Counted from the first letter of the stretch, positions 1 to 9,295 are shown. The stretch: 52,851 nucleotides of DNA from an uncultured Spirochaetota bacterium (GCA_903821875.1 CAIJMU010000063.1:1-52851); one strand, 5' to 3'. Notes: generated by a model not told the origin, from the sequence alone. A program made the numbers and translations.

Positions 1-730
1 CCTTGTAATTATCTTTCTTCATGACCGAGACGATCCTGGCATAATCGATGGAACTTTCCTTCACAGAGGTCTGGAGCCTGTCCTTCGCCGCGCCACGTGC
101 GTGGAAGTGGGAGGCGTGGGGAATCAAAACCTCGATTTCGGCATCCGCGAAGCCCAGCTTCGTGAAATGAGTGTAGTCGAGGGTAAGGGTCAGTCCGGCT
201 GTGTTCCTGACCAGTTCCAGTGCCGCCGCAGGAGTGGGTGCAATTGAGCCTAAGTGGGCCTCGACCGAAAACACGAGCCCTGCCTTCTGCGCCTGCTCAC
301 ATCTCCATCCAAGCTCCTCAAAACATCGGGCGAGGGAGGCCTCCTTGCTCTCGTCCTCGAAAAGGACTCCAGGCAGGGCTGATACATGTTTGCCCCCGCA
401 CTCAAGAGTGAACTCAAGGGTTTTAAGGAAATACTCGCGGGCCTTTGTCCTGACGGGCAAATCAGGGTGGTTGGGCGCGACAGTGGTGAAATCCAGGGCG
501 GTCTGAAGGAAGATATCAGCCGCTTCGAGACCCCTGCTACGAAGCTTGTCGCCGAGCTCGCGGGCGCTCTTCTTGAGGTTCGCAAAGGCCCTGGAAGGCC
601 AGAGATGGGATCGGTCTTCGAACAGGCCGATATCGACGCCATCGAAGTCGAGCATCGCGATAAGGTCCAGCACCTTGTCGTGAGGCAAGAGGGGAAAGGT
701 GAAATCTGCGCAGGCCAGCTTGAATGCCAT
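1..730 (-). CDS. Sugar phosphate isomerase/epimerase, TIM barrel (partial, C-terminus outside window)
   Basis: The frame opens at an ATG at 730 and runs off the left edge; 243 codons are present and the C-terminus is missing. A GGAG lies eight bases before the ATG. The protein starts MAFKLACADFTF and has the layout of the xylose-isomerase-like/AP-endonuclease-2 TIM barrel family: FDGVDIGLFED near residue 30, FSVEAHLG near 155, LDYTHF near 185 and HFHARGA near 208. These acidic residues and histidines lie where the family binds a divalent metal. Such enzymes usually epimerise or isomerise free or phosphorylated sugars; the substrate cannot be read from sequence. It lies just downstream of a URO-D-like gene on the same strand and is probably cotranscribed with it. 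Confidence 0.8.
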   Translation of the reverse strand, partial: MAFKLACADFTFPLLPHDKVLDLIAMLDFDGVDIGLFEDRSHLWPSRAFANLKKSARELGDKLRSRGLEAADIFLQTALDFTTVAPNHPDLPVRTKAREYFLKTLEFTLECGGKHVSALPGVLFEDESKEASLARCFEELGWRCEQAQKAGLVFSVEAHLGSIAPTPAAALELVRNTAGLTLTLDYTHFTKLGFADAEIEVLIPHASHFHARGAAKDRLQTSVKESSIDYARIVSVMKKDNYK

Positions 731-808
731 GGGATCAGCTCCTTGTTTAGGATTCTCCACCGTTTCGTACGCTTCGACAGGAAGGCGCAGCTGCGTCCCC
801 CCAGTCGC

Positions 809-2017
809 TCAGCCCCAGCCCAGTCTCTTGGTGAGGTAAGCCAGGTATTCCTGGAAGGTTGCCCAATTGATGTCCGGATGTACGCTGTGGTCCAATTCGG
901 GGATGTAGCCGCCACAGTCGACGAGGGGCATTACGCGATCCACTTCCCTGCGCAGGGCTTCTCCACCCTTGGCGATTTCCTTCTTGTCGATACCACCAAA
1001 TATGACGAAGGCATTTCCAAATTCCTTCCTGACGCGAACAACATCCATTCCAGCCTGGACCTCGAAGGGCCAGAGGATGTCGATGCCCGCGTCGATCCAG
1101 ACAGGGATGAGTTTCCAGACACTGCCATCGCTGTCGAGGCCGATGTGCTTGATCCCCTTGCTCCGAAGCCATTCGTTTACCCTCTTGTAATGGGGCAGGG
1201 CGAATTCGCGGAACATGTCCGGATCGACGAGGGGGCCGTTCTTGAAGGCCATATCCTCCCAATACCAGAAGGTTTCGAAGGAGGTGTATTTAAGCGCTTC
1301 TCCGGTTATCTCGATGATCGCGTCGGCACGGTCGCTCATTATCCTGTGGACAAGCTCCGGCTGATCATAGAAGGCCATGCACAGACCTTCCACGCCAAAG
1401 AGATTGCGCAGCGGACCGAAGAATCCACCCCAGCGGTCGGCCCAACAGAGTCGGGCCCATTCCTCTCCCCCAGGAGCTGCCTTTTCTGATTTCGGCTTGG
1501 TCGAATCCGCTTCGCTTTGGGCGATGGAAACACCCATGGTGATCTGGCTGCGACCGCCCTTGGCCACCTGGTTTTTCCATGAATCGGAAAAACGGAGTTC
1601 CGGGGCCAGGACGAGGCGCTCCCGCCGGAATTTCTCGTAGTCGGCGGCGTTTTCCACAGGGAATTTCAGGAACTGGGGCATGCTCGTATCACGGTGCTGC
1701 TTGAGCTCCCGCATGAGGATCCCCTCTTCGTTGATGTAAGTGACCGTGCGATCGTCTTCTTCGACCACTTCGTGCTTGAACTCGGGGAGGGGGCCGTAAT
1801 AGGGATCGACCCTCTCGAGCCTATCGAGGCCGAAGTACTCGTCGAAGGGCCTGCCGTCGTAGCCTTCCTTGAGCCAATTGTTTTCTGTCTCCGGCCAGAC
1901 AAAGCTGCCCCATCGCACCCAGGGCTTGCCCGAGTTGCTGAACTCGCAGGTATCCAGGAATCGCTGGCGGGAGGTCTTCCCTCCTGTGCCCCTAGTGTCG
2001 TCGCTCTTGCTACTCAA
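809..2017 (-). CDS. Uroporphyrinogen decarboxylase (URO-D) superfamily protein
   Basis: A 402-residue protein of the URO-D fold, the superfamily that includes HemE and the corrinoid-dependent methyltransferases MtaA and MtgB. I chose the TTG start at 2017 because AGGAGG sits six bases upstream; no in-frame ATG precedes residue 100, which is already inside the fold. Visible elements are the aromatic N-terminal segment (WVRWGSFVWPETENNW), DPDMFREFALPHYKRV near residue 245, HIGLDSDG near 275 and FGGIDKKEI near 325. The arginine-rich N-terminal substrate motif of true HemE is not evident and there are two further paralogues nearby, so a role in methyl transfer or sugar-associated metabolism is more likely than haem synthesis. 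It is divergent from 2278-3558, with a LacI-type palindrome between them. Confidence 0.85.
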   Translation of the reverse strand: MSSKSDDTRGTGGKTSRQRFLDTCEFSNSGKPWVRWGSFVWPETENNWLKEGYDGRPFDEYFGLDRLERVDPYYGPLPEFKHEVVEEDDRTVTYINEEGILMRELKQHRDTSMPQFLKFPVENAADYEKFRRERLVLAPELRFSDSWKNQVAKGGRSQITMGVSIAQSEADSTKPKSEKAAPGGEEWARLCWADRWGGFFGPLRNLFGVEGLCMAFYDQPELVHRIMSDRADAIIEITGEALKYTSFETFWYWEDMAFKNGPLVDPDMFREFALPHYKRVNEWLRSKGIKHIGLDSDGSVWKLIPVWIDAGIDILWPFEVQAGMDVVRVRKEFGNAFVIFGGIDKKEIAKGGEALRREVDRVMPLVDCGGYIPELDHSVHPDINWATFQEYLAYLTKRLGWG

Positions 2018-2089
2018 TCAGTGCCTCCTCGTTGTTCGAGACCTGCCAAGCTACCTGCTCTTCCACGGTGGTCGGATTCTTTACGTTTG

Positions 2090-2109
2090 TTGGTTTAACG
2101 TTAAACCAA
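2090..2109. promoter_or_regulatory. LacI-family operator palindrome
   Basis: A perfect 20-bp palindrome, TTGGTTTAACGTTAAACCAA, with the central CG typical of LacI-family operators. It lies between two divergent URO-D genes, 73 bases above the TTG start of the left gene and 169 bases above the ATG of the right one, so it could control either or both. Its AACGTT core recurs upstream of the outer-membrane gene at 9221 and in front of the LacI gene at 21935. Confidence 0.7.
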
Positions 2110-2277
2110 AGATTGTAGCAAGAATAAACCCTGCTTTCTGAGTTGTCAATAAAAAAAGCTCTTTGCTCAGGGCCGAGCCAGTCCTTCCCGATCCGGTCCC
2201 TGCCTTCATCTGAAAAGCGCATCACTTCTGCGCTTTCCTGCATCCCCACTTTCCGATCCATGCGCTATCCTGTTGGC

Positions 2278-3558
2278 ATGAACACCGAAGCAGCAGCCGA
2301 TCGCGAGATACTGAGAAGCCTGGCCCGCCGATGGATGGAGCATGCCAGGGATCCGGTCATGGGAACGCGCAAGCGCATGTGGCAGGCAGTCCACGACCTT
2401 GCTCCCGAGCGTCCGATGATCCTCGTCGAGACGGGATCAGTGGACTGTTTTGTCGAGGCGAAGGAACTCCGCTGCGTCGATCCCCTCCTGCGGGCGGTAG
2501 AACGGAATATGCTCGAGACAGTCAGGCACGCAGACGAGGTGGGCGACGACATCGTGGTTGAACCCTGGTTCCGTCTGGGTTGGCAGATGGTCCTGCCGAG
2601 CTTTGGTGTCGATGTCGAGACCAAGCCGGGGCTCAGGGGCGACAATACTGCCTCCCTTGGCTACACCTTCAACTTCCCGATCAAGACACCCAAGGATATC
2701 TCCATCCTCAAGCGTCGGCAGGTCGGTGTCGATCGCCCGAAGACCGAGGCCTACCGCGGGATACTGGAGGACTGCTTCGGCGACATCCTGCCTGTCCGCG
2801 TGGGCAATTACGATCCCTTCCTGGCCGATTCGGGGGATGAGGGGTTTTGCGGCAATTTCTTTTTCGGCCTGACCTGGCAGATCTACCGCTTCATCGGCAA
2901 TGACGGTCTTCTGTATTGGCTCTATGATTCGCCCGAGACGATCCACGAGCTCATGCGCTACATGCGGGATGACAGGTTGGCGCTCTTCGGATTCCTTGAG
3001 CGTGAGGGGCTCATCGTTTCCAACAGCGACACGCAGATGGCCGGACCGCGCGCCTACGGCTATGTCTCCTCCCTCCCGGGACCCGGGCAGGAGGGACCAA
3101 TTTTACTCAAGCAAGTCTGGGGTTGGGCCGAATCGCAGGAGACCATCAATATCTCGCCGGAAATGTACAAGGAATTCGTTCTCCCCTACCTGGCGGAGCT
3201 CAGCGCGAAATTTGGTCTTATCTATTACGGTTGCTGCGAACCGGTGCACGATCGCCTCGACCTCATCATGGAGGCCATCCCCAACCTGCGTTCGGTTTCG
3301 GTCTCGGGCTGGTCCGATCTCGGTAAGGTGGCTGAAATGCTCGGCAAGCGCTATGTATATTCCCGCAAGCCGACGCCGGCCCTCATAAGTGGGTCAAACC
3401 CGCTCTGGGAACTGGCCAGGGAAGACATGGTAAAGACCCAGCGCGTCACAAAAGATGGCTGTCTGGAGATCCTGTTGCGCGACCTCTACACGGTCGGGGG
3501 AGAGAGGGGACGACTCGCCGAATGGGTGAAGATGACTAAAGCCGTGTTCGGAATATAA
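2278..3558 (+). CDS. Uroporphyrinogen decarboxylase (URO-D) superfamily protein
   Basis: A 426-residue URO-D-fold protein when read from the ATG at 2278. A TTG at 2143 and an ATG at 2260 are also in frame, but the sequence before MNTEAAADREIL does not look like protein. No strong ribosome site decides the start. Recognisable parts are the conserved QVWGWAESQETINISPEMY segment near residue 280 and YYGCCEPVHDRL near 317, where related enzymes carry metal-binding Cys/His residues, then GKRYVYSRKPTP near 358. It is not a close HemE match. The AraC-type regulator gene starts 25 bases after its stop, so the two are probably cotranscribed. Confidence 0.82.
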   Translation: MNTEAAADREILRSLARRWMEHARDPVMGTRKRMWQAVHDLAPERPMILVETGSVDCFVEAKELRCVDPLLRAVERNMLETVRHADEVGDDIVVEPWFRLGWQMVLPSFGVDVETKPGLRGDNTASLGYTFNFPIKTPKDISILKRRQVGVDRPKTEAYRGILEDCFGDILPVRVGNYDPFLADSGDEGFCGNFFFGLTWQIYRFIGNDGLLYWLYDSPETIHELMRYMRDDRLALFGFLEREGLIVSNSDTQMAGPRAYGYVSSLPGPGQEGPILLKQVWGWAESQETINISPEMYKEFVLPYLAELSAKFGLIYYGCCEPVHDRLDLIMEAIPNLRSVSVSGWSDLGKVAEMLGKRYVYSRKPTPALISGSNPLWELAREDMVKTQRVTKDGCLEILLRDLYTVGGERGRLAEWVKMTKAVFGI

Positions 3559-3583
3559 GCCGGCGGAAAGCCAGGCTGTCGCG

Positions 3584-4462
3584 ATGGACGAGGAACCGGA
3601 ACATTTCGCCAAGTATCTTTCCGTCACGGCACGTGATACGCGATGGGGGATCTACGCCACCACCGTAGGCTTCTCGATGCTTCGGTCTGCCCTCCACTAT
3701 CCAGTCGAACCCAGCGCACATCCACCCAAATACCTGTTTCGCTGGGAGATGGGAAGGATTTTCGACGAATACGCCCTTGTCTATATTACCCGGGGCGAAG
3801 GATCCTTCAAGACGGAGGGCGACCGCAGTTACAAGATCGGTCCGGGTTCCCTCATCATGCTGTTTCCCGAGGTCTGGCACTGGTACGCGCCGGACCGTGA
3901 CTCCGGATGGGACGAATACTGGGTGGGCTTCAAGGGAGACTTTCCCGCGCGCTTGGTGGAGGAGGGATTTTTCAGCCCCGAGACGCCTGTGCTCGACATC
4001 GGGCTACATGACTCCGTGCTTGGACTCTACAAGGATATCATTGATTGCGCGCGATATGAGCATCTAGGCTTCCAGCAGATCCTGGCCTCGCACATCATGC
4101 ATCTCCTGGGGCGGCTCTCATCCATCAGCCTTCGCCAGGACGCCGTCACCCTCGAAGATCGTATTATGGAGCGGGCGAAATTCCTGTTGGCTGACAATGT
4201 CGCCGAGGAGTTGGACATCGGGTGGCTCTCCCGAAGCCTCGGTGTAGGCTACTCGCGCTTCCGGACAATGTTCAAGAAGCATACCGGCCTTTCACCCTAT
4301 CAGTATTTCCTGGATCTCAAGATCGCCCGGGCAAAAGAATTGCTGGAATTGGGTCAATACTCGGTCAAGGAGGTCTCCCATATGCTTTCCTTCGATGACC
4401 CCTACTATTTCTCGCATCTCTTCAAGAAAAGGACTGGAATCCCGCCATCGAAGTGGAATTGA
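3584..4462 (+). CDS. AraC-family transcriptional regulator with cupin N-terminus
   Basis: A 292-residue regulator. The N-terminal half has an AraC-type cupin ligand-binding pattern (YALVYITRGEGSFKTEG near residue 63, PGSLIMLFPEVWHWYAPD near 88). The C-terminal hundred residues form two helix-turn-helix motifs, with LDIGWLSRSLGVGYSRFRTMFKK in the first and VKEVSHMLSFDDPYYFSHLFKKRTG in the second. It directly follows a URO-D gene and faces another, so these are its likely targets. The ATG at 3584 lacks a clear ribosome site, and translation may be coupled to the upstream gene. Confidence 0.9.
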   Translation: MDEEPEHFAKYLSVTARDTRWGIYATTVGFSMLRSALHYPVEPSAHPPKYLFRWEMGRIFDEYALVYITRGEGSFKTEGDRSYKIGPGSLIMLFPEVWHWYAPDRDSGWDEYWVGFKGDFPARLVEEGFFSPETPVLDIGLHDSVLGLYKDIIDCARYEHLGFQQILASHIMHLLGRLSSISLRQDAVTLEDRIMERAKFLLADNVAEELDIGWLSRSLGVGYSRFRTMFKKHTGLSPYQYFLDLKIARAKELLELGQYSVKEVSHMLSFDDPYYFSHLFKKRTGIPPSKWN

Positions 4463-4467
4463 CGATG

Positions 4468-4483
4468 GTGCAGCCTGCTGCAC
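4468..4483. terminator. Small perfect hairpin between convergent genes
   Basis: GTGCAG and CTGCAC form a 6-bp stem around a 4-base loop in the 21-base gap between two convergent genes. No T-run follows on either strand, so termination is only a possibility. Confidence 0.3.
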
Positions 4484-5584
4484 TCAGGTTCCGGCGCTCC
4501 CCAGCACTGCGTCAATGAAGAGCTTCACTGTTTCTGGACTCACGTCCGCCTGGATGATGTGTGCAGGTGCCATGAGGTAAGCTCCCTTGGACCCCATGAT
4601 GCTGGCCCGTCGGGCAACCTCGGCCCGGATTGCGGAGGCATCTCCCTTGGGCAGGAGTTCCTGCTGGTCGATTCCGCCGAAGAAGGCCATCCGGCCGCCG
4701 TATTTATCCTGGAGTTCCTGGGGGTCCGAGCCAGGGACGTTCGGCTGGACCGGGTTATAGATGTCCACACCCAGCTCGATGAAATCCTCGATGAGGGGGG
4801 CAACCGCTCCGTCCGAATGGAAGGCGACCAGGAGATCGGGGTTGGCCCGCTTCAGTCGCCGTATGAGTCGGGCATAGCGGGGCTTGAAGCGCTCGCGCCA
4901 CATGTCGGGAGAGATGAGCATGGAGGTCTGGGTGCCGAGGTCCTCTCCGAGCCAGATGGCGTCCACGCCGAGGGCCACTAACTGAAGTGCGAGGCCTGTA
5001 GTCCATTCCTCTACCTGGTCGTTGAGCTTCTCGATCCAGGGCTCTTCCATGGCGAAATCCATGAGGTATTTTTCCATGCCGACAAGGTGCCAGGCCAGTT
5101 CGAAGAGGGAAAGCTCCACGTCGCCGATGACAAAGAAATCCTGGCCGAAGCGGGCGATATCGTTTCGGGCAGCATCGAAGCGGCCGGGAGCGTAGGCGTC
5201 GGGGAAGCGCCAGGCTTCAAGACCCTCGATGGAGGAAACATCCGCGAGGGGACACTTGATGACGTCCACATAGAGCGTCGAGGGCTTCATCCACATGCCG
5301 AACTCATTGAGGCTCGCGCCATCCCCTATCGGTGTCGGGACGAAGCCCCGGGACACCGTGCCCCCGACAACGATGCAATCGGAGCCAAGGGCCGTGCGTA
5401 TGGCATTGGCCGAGATCCTGTAGGTCAGATCCTCATAATAGGAAAGGGCATATTCGGGCTTGATGGAAAGGCGTTGGCCGAACTCCTCGATGAGGGAGCG
5501 GCAGAGATCGAACTGGAGGGGAACCCTGTCGGGCAATCCCTCTCCCCTTCCAAAGGCCCTACGCACACGCTCGCGACTAGTCAT
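4484..5584 (-). CDS. Uroporphyrinogen decarboxylase (URO-D) superfamily protein
   Basis: A 366-residue URO-D-fold protein from an ATG at 5584 with GGGAG upstream. It starts MTSRERVRRAFGRGEGLPDRVPLQFD, the usual opening of URO-D-like methyltransferase relatives. Later elements are IWLGEDLGTQTSMLISPDMW near residue 210, LLVAFHSDGAVAPLIEDFIELGVDIYNPVQP near 250, and FFGGIDQQELLP near 295. The His-Ser-Asp-Gly site corresponds to the metal or substrate site of the superfamily. It is the third paralogue within 5 kb and is convergent with the AraC-type regulator. True haem biosynthesis is unlikely given the context. Confidence 0.87.
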   Translation of the reverse strand: MTSRERVRRAFGRGEGLPDRVPLQFDLCRSLIEEFGQRLSIKPEYALSYYEDLTYRISANAIRTALGSDCIVVGGTVSRGFVPTPIGDGASLNEFGMWMKPSTLYVDVIKCPLADVSSIEGLEAWRFPDAYAPGRFDAARNDIARFGQDFFVIGDVELSLFELAWHLVGMEKYLMDFAMEEPWIEKLNDQVEEWTTGLALQLVALGVDAIWLGEDLGTQTSMLISPDMWRERFKPRYARLIRRLKRANPDLLVAFHSDGAVAPLIEDFIELGVDIYNPVQPNVPGSDPQELQDKYGGRMAFFGGIDQQELLPKGDASAIRAEVARRASIMGSKGAYLMAPAHIIQADVSPETVKLFIDAVLGSAGT

Positions 5585-5740
5585 AGTTTTGCTCCCGATA
5601 TAGCGTTGATCAGTCTGTAATTGTGGATGGATTTACAGGCTTGTGAATGGAGTATTCATGCGAGCTGATGGAAAATACTCGTCGGCCAGGAACCTTCGAT
5701 CCTCGCCTCTCATCCGGAACTATCACCTTCTGTGTCGAAA

Positions 5741-5753
5741 CGCTATGATAGCG
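5741..5753. promoter_or_regulatory. Palindrome overlapping a possible -10 box
   Basis: CGCTATGATAGCG is a perfect 13-bp palindrome with a single central base, about 50 bases before the start chosen for the outer-membrane gene at 5803. It contains TATGAT, a plausible -10 hexamer, but I see no convincing -35. Another imperfect repeat, CTGTAA and TTACAG, lies at 5615-5638. Confidence 0.3.
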
Positions 5754-5802
5754 TACTATGGACAAGCGTGGGCTGAGGCTGTCGGTGGGCGAGGGGTCAC
5801 GA

Positions 5803-7551
5803 ATGAGCTTCGCTTTGAGGATTCTGGGTCTATCTCTCTATGTCACGATGACACTCGGAGCCTTTCCTCAAGCGACAAAAGCCACCGACACAATCGTCTC
5901 CCAGGAAATGCTTCCCCTCACATCTGCGGTGTATGCCGACATGGCTGCCCTCTACTTGATGACGGGAAACGGAACCCCATCGAACGCGAGGCCCTGGAGC
6001 AAGACCGAGGCGAACCTGATCCTCGCGCGTGTTGACAGGACCTCCCTCAGCGATGCTGAAGCCGCCCTCTACGATTCTGTCGCGAAGGTGGTGGAACCGG
6101 GCCTGCGCTTCCGCTTGAGGGATGGGTTCCAGTTTTCCGCCGCCTTTGACACGGCCTTCGAGTCCTACCTGCACAGCAATACGAGCTTCGACCAGGAGAA
6201 GGACTGGGTCTACGATTTCGAGAAGCGCAGGCCCCTGGCGAAGGTGTCTGTCGCCTTTTCCCTCGATGACTTCCTTTATTCCTACTGTGACATGCAATAT
6301 GGCAGGAATATCTACAACACCCAGGACGGACTCTACTTCGCCACCACGGTCTATCCGGGCGGGATAGGCGCTATTGTGTCACCGTCCGACACGACAGCCA
6401 TCCTCACCTCCCATTCGGTGATCTGGGGCGCAGCCTTCCTCAGCAATGTCCTTACAATGCCCAAGGATTTCGACTACCAGTGGCCCAAGCGGGCCATCGC
6501 CTCGGTGGGCGGAGAGCGCTGGAACCTTTCCCTGTCACGCGACAAGCTCAGCTGGGGTAACGGCCATTCGGGAAACTTCATCCTGGACAACCACGTCGAC
6601 TACCAGAACTTTGCCCGGCTCGACTTTTTCTCGGATGCGTTCAAGTACGAATGGCTCAACGTCTTCTTCGAGACCAACCCCTCCCCTGGCGAACCCAAGG
6701 ACAGCAAATTCAAGATCCTCATGGCACACCGGCTGGAGTTCCGGTTTTTCAAGGGCTTGACCCTGGCGGTTTCCGAAAATGTGATGTACCAGAACGATAT
6801 CTTCGAGTTTGGCTACCTCAATCCTGGCTTGATCTTCCACAACCTCAACAACATGTCCCTGTTCAATGCCATCGCCCACACCGAGCTCGACTTTTCCCCG
6901 CTCAAGGGCTTCAAGCTCTACGCCCAGGTCGCGATGGACCAGGGGAAGGCGCCAACGGAGGGCGACGCCCAGGCCGATGCGATGGGCTATCTCGGAGGAG
7001 TCGAATATTCGGTCGCCGTTGGGCCCGGGATCCTGAGTTCCTCCCTCGAGGGTGCCTACACCAGTCCCACACTCTACAGAAGGCAGGCCATTGATTTCCT
7101 GATGTTCAGGAAGTACTACATGAACGGATATCCCACCGGTCCCGGATACGTGCTCAGCCTGAACTACATCGGCTATCCCTACGGGGGTGACGCCGAGGTC
7201 CTCCAGTGGGATTGCTCCTACCGCTTCCCCGGCGTCGGGAAAGTCGCCTTCAGGCTCTTCGGGATGCGACATGGCGTGATGGACTACTTTCTGTCCCACA
7301 GCCAGGATGGCAACAACAGCAACTTTGCCAATTACGCCGGTGTCACCCCCTCGGGCGACGCTGTCCAGGAGAGCCTTGTCGCAAGCCTCAGCGGCGACTT
7401 CGAACTCCCGAGGATCGTGTCATGGGCGGGCTTCAGGTTCTGGGCCGAACTGGACTGGATCAAGGCCCGGACCTTCCAGGCATCGACTGGCCTCTACCTG
7501 GACCCGCGGAGCGACCTCCAGTTCACGAGTGGCTGCTCGCTCTCCCTCTAG
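5803..7551 (+). CDS. Exported outer-membrane beta-barrel candidate (Wzi-like?)
   Basis: A 582-residue exported protein. I start it at the ATG at 5803, because it has a GAGG eight bases upstream and opens with a clean signal peptide (MSFALRILGLSLYVTMTLGA); an upstream in-frame ATG at 5758 would bury that signal. After an N-terminal helical part the protein shows alternating polar and aromatic strands typical of a large barrel. The segment SRDKLSWGNGHSGNFILDN near residue 245 resembles capsule-assembly Wzi-type barrels, but I am not certain of that family. It converges with a second probable barrel at 7557-9221. A role in surface uptake for the neighbouring catabolic genes is inference only. 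Confidence 0.65.
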   Translation: MSFALRILGLSLYVTMTLGAFPQATKATDTIVSQEMLPLTSAVYADMAALYLMTGNGTPSNARPWSKTEANLILARVDRTSLSDAEAALYDSVAKVVEPGLRFRLRDGFQFSAAFDTAFESYLHSNTSFDQEKDWVYDFEKRRPLAKVSVAFSLDDFLYSYCDMQYGRNIYNTQDGLYFATTVYPGGIGAIVSPSDTTAILTSHSVIWGAAFLSNVLTMPKDFDYQWPKRAIASVGGERWNLSLSRDKLSWGNGHSGNFILDNHVDYQNFARLDFFSDAFKYEWLNVFFETNPSPGEPKDSKFKILMAHRLEFRFFKGLTLAVSENVMYQNDIFEFGYLNPGLIFHNLNNMSLFNAIAHTELDFSPLKGFKLYAQVAMDQGKAPTEGDAQADAMGYLGGVEYSVAVGPGILSSSLEGAYTSPTLYRRQAIDFLMFRKYYMNGYPTGPGYVLSLNYIGYPYGGDAEVLQWDCSYRFPGVGKVAFRLFGMRHGVMDYFLSHSQDGNNSNFANYAGVTPSGDAVQESLVASLSGDFELPRIVSWAGFRFWAELDWIKARTFQASTGLYLDPRSDLQFTSGCSLSL

Positions 7552-7556
7552 CTGTC

Positions 7557-9221
7557 TCAATACCTCCACAGCACTCCTGTGGAGAAAAGTACGAACTGCC
7601 GGGAATCGCCCGGGGCATTCAGGTAATTGCTATGATTCCAGTACTGGAGCCTGCCATAGGTCTCGAAACCCAGGGGGAGGGGCCAGTTGACATTCAGTGA
7701 CAGGCCGTGGCTCAGCTGGTCGGGCCTGGCCTCGATGGCGGCGAGGGTCGTGGTCCTGGGAGTGTCGGGCAGGGTGATGAAGGTGGGCATGTCATAGTTG
7801 TAATAAATAGGGTTGCCGTTGGAATCCGTCATGCCCATGTAGATCGGTCCCTTGACCAGGTACTCGTAGGCGAGTTCGGCCGTGGCACCAGAGGGCAGGC
7901 TCGCGGTGGCGAAGAATCCGAGGTGCTTGGCGTCCGGACCGTAGGCAAAGCCCAGGGGCCAGTCGGTGCCCTGGCTTGGATTGATGAGGTGGCGCTGGTA
8001 CATGGTGAGGTAGGGCTGCCAGCGGCTGTAAGCCCATTCGCTGACGAAGCTGTATTCGCCGCCCGCAGTCACGATGATGTCTGAGGTCGGCTTGAATGAG
8101 TAGCGGCCGCCCGTCTGCCATGCGTACGCGGAGGGCTTGCTGATCGCCGGTTCGTCTGCACCGCGCGTATCGTCGAGGGTGAATTCGCCGAAGAGTTCGA
8201 GACCATCGATGGGCAGGACGGCTGCGTTGAGACCCAGCATCACATTCGTATAGCCCGACGAGTAGTTGTTGTGCCAGAACATCGTCGGCAGGATATCGGT
8301 GAGGCTCGGGTATTTGCCTCCGATCATGTTCATCTGGGCGATGCCGAAGCGGAACCTGTCCCAGAAACGGGCTTCCACCTGGCTGTAGGCGAACATCTTG
8401 ATCGGCTCCGTCTGCGTCGTGAAGTCGTGGTCGTTGATCGCGTCCCAGGAGTTGATGCTGATGTCGGTGGAATAGTAGGTATCCCGGGGCAGATACTGGA
8501 TAGCACCTTCAGTCTTGTTCAGATGGGTCGCTGAATTGCCTATGAGGGAAGTGAAGCGGAAGTTCTTGTTGCCGACGACGCCTTGTACCTGATCGTAGAA
8601 CTCGGCCCGGGAATTGAGAAAGGTGTTGCCGAAATGGCCCTCGCCCAGCCCGCTTTTGAATCGTCCAGCGGCTATCCATGCGTTCTGGTCGCCGGCAGAA
8701 AGCCAGCCTTCCTGGGGGAACTTCCAGCTCAGGAGGTCACGAATGAGGGTATCGACCATCCAGGGAGCGAAGAGCGGCATGTCATTGGCGCCCATCTGGG
8801 TTGGCCGCAGGGCGAGGTCGATCTTGACCTTGCCCGCAACCTTGTCGCCAGAGGAAAAGTCGGCCCCGAGATCCAGGAAAACAGGGATGCCATCGATGAA
8901 GTACAGGAGGGTCGGGTCAGAGGTGGTTGCGGGGACATAGGCAGGGATGCCCGATACGCCCTTGATGCCCGGATCAAACTGGAATATGAGGCGGCTTTTG
9001 AAATCAGGGCCATGAAGGCGACCTGAATAATCGGCTATCTCCGCAAGCTCGTTGCCGGTGAACACAAAGCTGTCGGTCACGAGGAGCTTTCCGGACATGG
9101 CGTATTCGGCCAAAGCCCGGCCCACGTCCTTGTCACTCCTGAAGGCCAGGCCTGCACCTTGGGCGCCGAGTGAGAAGAGACAAAGACAAAGCGCGAAAAG
9201 GGTGACCACAGTTCTCTTCAT
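7557..9221 (-). CDS. Exported outer-membrane beta-barrel candidate
   Basis: A 554-residue protein with a signal peptide (MKRTVVTLFALCLCLFSLGAQG) and GGAGG five bases before its ATG. The rest is rich in short amphipathic strands and aromatic residues and ends in an aromatic residue (LWRY), as outer-membrane barrels often do. GRFKSGLGEGHFGNTFLNSRAEFYDQ near residue 190 parallels the SWGNGHSGNF segment of the neighbouring barrel, so the two are probably distant relatives. A LacI-type palindrome lies about 70 bases upstream of the start. It may serve as a sugar porin for the catabolic operon upstream on the same strand, from which a 228-base gap separates it. Confidence 0.65.
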   Translation of the reverse strand: MKRTVVTLFALCLCLFSLGAQGAGLAFRSDKDVGRALAEYAMSGKLLVTDSFVFTGNELAEIADYSGRLHGPDFKSRLIFQFDPGIKGVSGIPAYVPATTSDPTLLYFIDGIPVFLDLGADFSSGDKVAGKVKIDLALRPTQMGANDMPLFAPWMVDTLIRDLLSWKFPQEGWLSAGDQNAWIAAGRFKSGLGEGHFGNTFLNSRAEFYDQVQGVVGNKNFRFTSLIGNSATHLNKTEGAIQYLPRDTYYSTDISINSWDAINDHDFTTQTEPIKMFAYSQVEARFWDRFRFGIAQMNMIGGKYPSLTDILPTMFWHNNYSSGYTNVMLGLNAAVLPIDGLELFGEFTLDDTRGADEPAISKPSAYAWQTGGRYSFKPTSDIIVTAGGEYSFVSEWAYSRWQPYLTMYQRHLINPSQGTDWPLGFAYGPDAKHLGFFATASLPSGATAELAYEYLVKGPIYMGMTDSNGNPIYYNYDMPTFITLPDTPRTTTLAAIEARPDQLSHGLSLNVNWPLPLGFETYGRLQYWNHSNYLNAPGDSRQFVLFSTGVLWRY

Positions 9222-9285
9222 GCGTTCCTCCGTTTACCAGGACTGCTTCATGGAGACAGGCCCCGGATTCGTCCAGATAATTCCC

Positions 9286-9295
9286 CTAACGTTAG
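9286..9295. promoter_or_regulatory. LacI-type operator-like palindrome
   Basis: CTAACGTTAG is a 10-bp palindrome about 65 bases upstream of the outer-membrane gene starting at 9221. It shares the AACGTT core of the palindromes at 2090 and 21897, so it may belong to the same regulon. It is short enough that chance cannot be excluded. Confidence 0.4.

Noticed and set aside
386-1489. A 367-codon plus-strand frame opposite the URO-D and isomerase genes
   Set aside because: It spans two genes on the other strand with clear family motifs and has none of its own; high GC produces such antisense frames.
7564-7584. CTCCACAG-CACTC-CTGTGGAG hairpin as a terminator
   Set aside because: It lies inside the coding end of the minus-strand gene and has no T-run on the plus strand; it may be chance.
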